This document shows, one piece after another, positions 13,097-16,853 of a stretch of DNA of 16,853 nucleotides. The notes beneath the pieces are model-generated. The model ran no database searches. It was not told the origin of the DNA and saw nothing but the letters and a program-made list of their open reading frames with translations. Position 1 is the stretch's first letter. Each line of letters begins with the position of its first letter. The DNA lies in contig CAIYNT010000108.1 in NCBI GenBank assembly GCA_903927605.1, positions 1 through 16,853 on the forward strand, given 5' to 3'. Made by a program: the position numbers and the translations under genes. The stretch is from an uncultured Holophagaceae bacterium. Its GTDB lineage: Bacteria; Acidobacteriota; Holophagae; Holophagales; Holophagaceae.

Positions 13097-13819
13097 TTAA
13101 GTCTTTTCGAAGAACAGAACCACCATTCCGAAGCCAACCCTATCGCCGTGTTTCAATTCCCTGGGCTCACCGGGCTGGATGCGCTCACCGCGCACAAAGG
13201 TCCCGTTGGCCACGCCAGGCTCCTCCAGCAGGAAGTAGCGGCCGTGCTCGCAGAGGATGCGGGCATGGCGGCGCGAAACACTCAGGTTGTGGTCCTCATC
13301 CGTCAGGTCGATGTCGGGATGGACCCCCGTGGTGGGGTCGAACCGTCCGATGAGGGACCCGTGGGACAGGATCGGGTGGGGCTTGCCACTGAGGACCGAC
13401 ACGAGGTTGGCCACAGGCGCGGAGGGGGCCTTGATCGGCCGACTGGAGTCCAGAGCCTCGACCCTCTCGCCAAGTTCCCGGTGCCGCTGGGCGAGCCGCT
13501 GCATCATCTTCACGGATACTTCTGGATTCTGGCGGATCATCCGCAGGAAGGTGCCCCGGGTGATGGCAATGAGATCCGAGTCCTCCAGAGCCATGGCTGT
13601 ATGCTGGCGCGGGAGGGCTTCCAGCAGACTGCCCTCTCCGAAGAAATCCCCCTTGGCGAGTTCCTCAACCCAGTCCCCCTGGGGCTCTTCTGAGACATAC
13701 ATGCGGATCTTGCCCGACAGGATGATGTACATCTGCTGGGCCATCTCTCCTTTGCGGAAGATGATCTCCCCTTCGCGGAAACGCAGCTTGCTTTGATCGA
13801 TGAAGCTGGGTTCGGCCAT
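13097..13819 (-). CDS. Cyclic nucleotide-binding / FHA domain fusion protein
   Basis: A 240-aa cytosolic regulator with two signalling domains. Residues about 8-118 form a cyclic-nucleotide-binding (CNB) domain: KGEMAQQMYIILSGKIR (23-39) and the phosphate-binding-cassette region GDFFGEGSLLEALPRQHTA (57-75). Residues about 140-240 form an FHA domain, which binds phosphothreonine: LIGRF (156-160), SVSRRHARI (180-188) and NGTFVRGERI (205-214), with the conserved Gly-Arg, Ser-x-x-His and Asn-Gly all intact. There is no helix-turn-helix, so it is not a CRP-type transcription factor. The cassette Arg71 is present, but the usual following Thr/Ser-Ala is Gln-His, so ligand preference is uncertain. 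It starts 53 bp after msrC on the same strand. No kinase or cyclase gene is adjacent. Confidence 0.92.
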   Translation of the reverse strand: MAEPSFIDQSKLRFREGEIIFRKGEMAQQMYIILSGKIRMYVSEEPQGDWVEELAKGDFFGEGSLLEALPRQHTAMALEDSDLIAITRGTFLRMIRQNPEVSVKMMQRLAQRHRELGERVEALDSSRPIKAPSAPVANLVSVLSGKPHPILSHGSLIGRFDPTTGVHPDIDLTDEDHNLSVSRRHARILCEHGRYFLLEEPGVANGTFVRGERIQPGEPRELKHGDRVGFGMVVLFFEKT

Positions 13820-13872
13820 GAGGGTCCCGGGGAGTCTCCTAGATTAACCCAGGCCGCGACCCGGAAGGAACT

Positions 13873-14394
13873 TCACAGACCAAGGCTCGATGGGAAACAC
13901 CTGGCCATCAGATCTCCCAGGATCCGGGCCTCCGTGGCCGAGAACCCGTCCAGGTGGGGGCAATCCAGGTCCAGCACCGCGATCAGTCGCCCCCTGACCT
14001 TGACCGGGATCACCAGTTCGCTTCGGGTGGCATCGTCGCAGGCGATGTGGCCGGGGAAGGCGTGGACATCCGGCACCCGCTGCGTGAGGCCCGTTCGCGC
14101 GCAGGTCCCGCAGACGCCCCGTTCAAAGGGGATGCGGAGACAACCCATGCCGCCCTGGTAGGGTCCAACCACCAGCACCCGGCCCGCCACCTGGCGGTAG
14201 AACCCGCACCAGTTGACCTGGGGGAGGGTTTCCCACAACAGGCAGGCCAGGGTGGCCTGGATCGCCACCTCATCCGATTCGCCATCCAGAACGGTCTCAA
14301 TTTGCGGCAGGGCTTCCTGCAGCCGGGTCACACGTTCCCCTTCCGCCAGCAGAATGCCCCGCGCCACCTTAGCCAGCAGGATGCCCTCGCTCAT
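13873..14394 (-). CDS. msrC: Free methionine-(R)-sulfoxide reductase (GAF domain)
   Basis: GAF-domain enzyme that reduces free methionine-(R)-sulfoxide, using cysteines that are recycled by thioredoxin. The 173-aa product carries NWCGFYRQ (61-68), LVVGPYQGGMGCLRIP (74-89), RGVCGTCA (92-99) and GHIACDDATRSELVIP (115-130). Cys85, Cys95 and Cys119 correspond to the three catalytic or resolving cysteines of E. coli YebR/MsrC, so activity is expected. An extra Cys98 is also present. The N-terminal 30 residues are slightly longer than in E. coli. GGAGGGG (14400-14406) five bases before ATG 14394 fixes the start, although the frame remains open to 14523 inside lpxK. It is the first gene of a probable four-gene operon. 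Confidence 0.92.
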   Translation of the reverse strand: MSEGILLAKVARGILLAEGERVTRLQEALPQIETVLDGESDEVAIQATLACLLWETLPQVNWCGFYRQVAGRVLVVGPYQGGMGCLRIPFERGVCGTCARTGLTQRVPDVHAFPGHIACDDATRSELVIPVKVRGRLIAVLDLDCPHLDGFSATEARILGDLMARCFPSSLGL

Positions 14395-14420
14395 GGGTTC
14401 CCCTCCGTTACTCTGGTTCC

Positions 14421-15497
14421 ATGTCCATTCTGCGCTATCTGGCGGCTCCCCTGGCCCCCCTGTATGGGGCGGTGGTGCGTGCCCGCAACCGCAGCTTCGA
14501 CGCCCATCCCGAGCGGGCGGCACGAGTGGGCGTCCCGGTGGTGTCGGTGGGCAACATCAGTACCGGCGGTACCGGAAAAACGCCGCTGACGCTCTTCCTG
14601 GCCGAAGGCCTAGAGATGGCCGGGTGGCGGAATGCGGTGCTCTCACGGGGCTACGGTGGGCGCCGGGACGTGGATCCCATGAGCGTGGAGGCGGACTCGA
14701 ATCCCCGGTTGACGGGCGATGAGCCCCTGCTCATGGCCCGTCGCCTGGGTCCCCATCGCGTGGTGGTAGGCCGGAAACGCCATGCCGCTGCTTTGCGGGC
14801 CCTGGCCCAGCGATCGGAGCTCCGCTGTCTGCTGCTGGACGATGGGTTCCAGCATCGGGCCCTTCATCGCGATCTGGACTTGCTGGTGCTGGACGGCGTC
14901 CGCCGCTGGGGTGACGGGCGGATGCTACCCCTGGGCCACCTGCGGGAATCCATGGACAGCGCGGCGCGCGCCCATGCGCTGGTGGTGACGCGGGCAGCCC
15001 GGGTGCAGGACCGGGCTGAGATTGAGGCCTGGTGGACCCGGCATGGATCCGGCGGCCCCATCTTCTGGGTGGATTTCACCCTGCGCAGTCTGCGCCGCTG
15101 GGATAGAGGCGAGTCGACTTCCCTGCCCCTTGCCGGAGCTGGTCCCGCCTTCGCGTGGTGCGGACTCGGGCATCCCGAGGCCTTCTACGCCGACCTGCTG
15201 CTTGCCGGACAGACCTGGGTCGGGTCGCACACCTTTCCCGACCACGGTGGTCCCTCACCCGTGGATCTCCGGCGGCTGCAGGATCTGGCCCGGGCTGACG
15301 GCGCCGGATGGCTGGTCTGCACTGAAAAGGACGCCGTGAAACTGGGTCCCGGACACGCCAAGGTGCTGGAGCTGCCGCTTTACGTGGCCGAGCAGCGTGT
15401 GACCATGGGAGAGCCCTTGTTGGCCTGGGTGCAGGCCCGCTTGGCGGACCACGACCCATCCAAGGGCCCTCGCCAGAATGTTCTGAATCAACGTTGA
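14421..15497 (+). CDS. lpxK: Tetraacyldisaccharide 4'-kinase
   Basis: Inner-membrane-associated kinase that phosphorylates the 4' position of the lipid A disaccharide to give lipid IVA. The 358-aa product has a membrane-proximal N-terminal helix (about 5-20), the P-loop ISTGGTGKTP (46-55), LSRGYGGR (74-81), LTGDEPLLMA (97-106), LDDGFQHRALHRD (139-151) containing the conserved DDGFQH, a PLGHLRE motif, and TEKDAVKL near the C-terminus. No good Shine-Dalgarno is visible before ATG 14421 and no alternative in-frame start exists nearby upstream. The gap to the divergent msrC is only 26 bp, so at least part of its promoter must lie within msrC. No other lpx gene is adjacent. Confidence 0.95.
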   Translation: MSILRYLAAPLAPLYGAVVRARNRSFDAHPERAARVGVPVVSVGNISTGGTGKTPLTLFLAEGLEMAGWRNAVLSRGYGGRRDVDPMSVEADSNPRLTGDEPLLMARRLGPHRVVVGRKRHAAALRALAQRSELRCLLLDDGFQHRALHRDLDLLVLDGVRRWGDGRMLPLGHLRESMDSAARAHALVVTRAARVQDRAEIEAWWTRHGSGGPIFWVDFTLRSLRRWDRGESTSLPLAGAGPAFAWCGLGHPEAFYADLLLAGQTWVGSHTFPDHGGPSPVDLRRLQDLARADGAGWLVCTEKDAVKLGPGHAKVLELPLYVAEQRVTMGEPLLAWVQARLADHDPSKGPRQNVLNQR

Positions 15498-15591
15498 CTA
15501 CGGAGTCCATGCCACTGGAGGCTCCCCCGCCTGCCCTCCGACCTGCCATAATCCATTTCAAATCTAATCAATCACTCTCAAGGAGACCATC
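15498..15591 (+). promoter_or_regulatory. Promoter/RBS region upstream of the binding-protein gene
   Basis: This 94-bp gap becomes AT-rich toward its 3' end. CATAAT at 15547-15552 and TCTAAT at 15563-15568 each match TATAAT at 5 of 6, but neither has a good -35 at 16-18 bp. TTGACT at 15494-15499 is too far upstream to pair with either. AAGGAG at 15580-15585 is an excellent ribosome-binding site, six bases before the start codon. Confidence 0.4.
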
Positions 15592-16851
15592 ATGCTCAGG
15601 CAGACCCTCTATGGATCCCTCATCCTCGCGGCCCTGGGCCTCCAGGCCGGAGACACCGTCAAGATCGCCCTCACCGGCCCCTTCTCGGGCGGATCCGCGC
15701 CCATGGGCACTTCCACGCGGGACGGCGCCAAGCTGGCCATCGCCGAGATCAACGCCGCTGGCGGCATCCAGGTAGGTGGCAAGAAGATGAAGATCGAGAT
15801 CGTCGAGCGGGATGACGAAGCCAAGAATGAGCGGGGCGCCCTGATCGCCCAGGAACTGGCCGCCATGGGCGATCTTTCTGGCGTTATTGGCACAGTGAAC
15901 ACTGGTGTCTGCATGGCGGGCGACAAACACCTGCAGGAGAAAGGCATCACCAAGATCATCTGCCCCGCCGCGGGCTCCGCCTCCATGACGCAGTGGAGCA
16001 AGGCTGGTGTGAAGGACAACTCGATCTTCCGCTTTGCTGCCCACGATGGCATCCAGTCGGCCATGGTGGTCGAGGAGGCCATCAACCGCAAGTTCACCAA
16101 AGTGGCCGTCATCTTCGATTCCACCAACTACGGCGTGTCCGGCAGGGACGACATGCTGGACCAGATCAAGAAGCAGGGCAACAAGCTGACCGTGGTGGCC
16201 CAGGAGAAGTTCAACATCGGCGACAAGGACATGACCGCCCAACTGCTGCGAGCCAAGTCCGCTGGCGCCGAGGCCATCCTGATCTGGGCCATCGGCCCTG
16301 AGCTGGCGGCCGTGTCCAACGGCGAGGCCAAAATCGGCATGAAGGCGCCCCTCATCGGCGGCTGGACGCTGTCCATGTCCAACTACATCGACAATGCCGG
16401 CAAGAACGGCAACGGCACCCTCATGCCCCAGACGTTCATCGAGGAGCCCATCACGCCCAAGGCCAAGGCCTTCATCGATGGCTACCACAAGACCTACAAG
16501 GTGGACCGCATCCCTTCCGCCGTGGCCGCCGCCCAGGGCTACGACGCCGCCTACATCCTCGCCGCCGCCGTGAAGCAGGCCGGCACCACAGACACGCATA
16601 AAATCAAGGAGGCCCTGGAAGACCTCAAGGAGCCCGTGAAGGGCGTCATCGCCACCTGGAACCACCCCTACACCAAGTGGGATCCGGCGGATGTCACCAC
16701 CCACGAGGCCTTCCGCCGCGAGCAGACGGTGATGGGCATGGTGCAGGATGGCCGGGTGGTCTTTGGCAATGCGGCTGACAAGGCCCGCCTGATCAAGGAA
16801 GCCGCTGGCACCACTCCAGCCAAAGCTAAGGCCAAGACCAAAACCAAGTAG
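15592..16851 (+). CDS. ABC transporter periplasmic substrate-binding protein, branched-chain amino acid (LivK) type
   Basis: Type I periplasmic binding fold protein (Peripla_BP_6 family) that delivers a ligand, classically Leu/Ile/Val or related amino acids, to an ABC importer. The 419-aa product begins with an apparent signal peptide (residues 1-20, with a hydrophobic core YGSLILAALGL and likely cleavage near QAG). No lipobox cysteine is present, so it should be soluble in the periplasm. The mature part opens VKIALTGPFSGG, followed by GTSTRDGAKLAIAEINAAGGI and ERDDEAKNERGA, as in LivK/HAAT proteins. The C-terminus ends in a Lys/Ala/Thr repeat, TPAKAKAKTKTK, that is not part of the fold. AAGGAG sits six bases upstream. 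The ABC permease and ATPase genes, if linked, lie beyond the window. The exact ligand is unknown. Confidence 0.93.
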   Translation: MLRQTLYGSLILAALGLQAGDTVKIALTGPFSGGSAPMGTSTRDGAKLAIAEINAAGGIQVGGKKMKIEIVERDDEAKNERGALIAQELAAMGDLSGVIGTVNTGVCMAGDKHLQEKGITKIICPAAGSASMTQWSKAGVKDNSIFRFAAHDGIQSAMVVEEAINRKFTKVAVIFDSTNYGVSGRDDMLDQIKKQGNKLTVVAQEKFNIGDKDMTAQLLRAKSAGAEAILIWAIGPELAAVSNGEAKIGMKAPLIGGWTLSMSNYIDNAGKNGNGTLMPQTFIEEPITPKAKAFIDGYHKTYKVDRIPSAVAAAQGYDAAYILAAAVKQAGTTDTHKIKEALEDLKEPVKGVIATWNHPYTKWDPADVTTHEAFRREQTVMGMVQDGRVVFGNAADKARLIKEAAGTTPAKAKAKTKTK

Positions 16852-16853
16852 CA

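Noticed and set aside
13091..13108. GAAAAG/CTTTTC inverted repeat at the end of the CNB-FHA gene
   Set aside because: Weak 6-bp AT-rich stem that overlaps the stop codon and has no T-run on the coding strand. It is not a convincing terminator.
12298..13353. Plus-strand open frames opposite the DUF1569, small-protein and CNB-FHA genes
   Set aside because: They begin inside the etfA downstream stem region, show Arg/Ser/Pro-rich composition, and conflict with three genes that have good ribosome-binding sites or domain matches.
15568..16704. 378-codon minus-strand open frame opposite the substrate-binding protein
   Set aside because: Gly/Asp/Leu/His-rich shadow of a clearly recognised gene, with no motif of its own.

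Overview
This is a GC-rich bacterial chromosome segment of ordinary housekeeping character. No integrase, transposase, CRISPR array, tRNA or rRNA gene was seen. lpxK (lipid A), tolQ-type, tatA/tatC and murG genes indicate a diderm (Gram-negative) envelope. The protein sequences and the mix of genes look to me like Acidobacteriota, probably Holophagae (Geothrix/Holophaga-like). That placement is an inference and was not tested by a search.

Layout. Positions 58-1743 (+): rpsO with a strong intrinsic terminator, then an overlapping pair encoding a NUDIX hydrolase and a YciO/Sua5-type protein. Positions 1791-6364 (-): a tightly packed operon read as tolQ-like channel protein, polysaccharide deacetylase, yaaA, DUF309 protein and nadB; three of its four junctions are 4-bp ATGA stop/start overlaps. 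Positions 6423-9198 (+): UDP-glucose 6-dehydrogenase, a stand-alone AtuA-like C-terminal domain (again ATGA-coupled), tatA and tatC. murG (-) converges on tatC and the two overlap by 13 bp. Positions 10461-12222 (+): etfB-etfA, the electron transfer flavoprotein. Positions 12355-14394 (-): msrC-like free methionine-(R)-sulfoxide reductase, a cyclic-nucleotide-binding/FHA fusion, an unrecognised 75-aa protein and a DUF1569/DinB-like protein. Positions 14421-16851 (+): lpxK and a periplasmic branched-chain-amino-acid-type substrate-binding protein. It ends two bases before the window does.

How the genes fit together. Several products act at the envelope (TolQ-like, deacetylase, UDP-glucuronate supply, TatAC export, MurG, LpxK, periplasmic binding protein). 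The others serve core metabolism (NAD synthesis, t6A-type tRNA modification or its YciO relative, Etf electron transfer) and oxidative-stress defence (YaaA, MsrC).

I found no clearly new defence or mobile system. The most interesting signals are: a roughly 35-nt hairpin repeat placed 8-9 nt behind both rpsO and etfA, with a compensatory base pair; the CNB-FHA signalling fusion in a small operon with msrC and an orphan small protein; a terminator-like hairpin between tatA and tatC; and a 26-bp divergent gap between msrC and lpxK.
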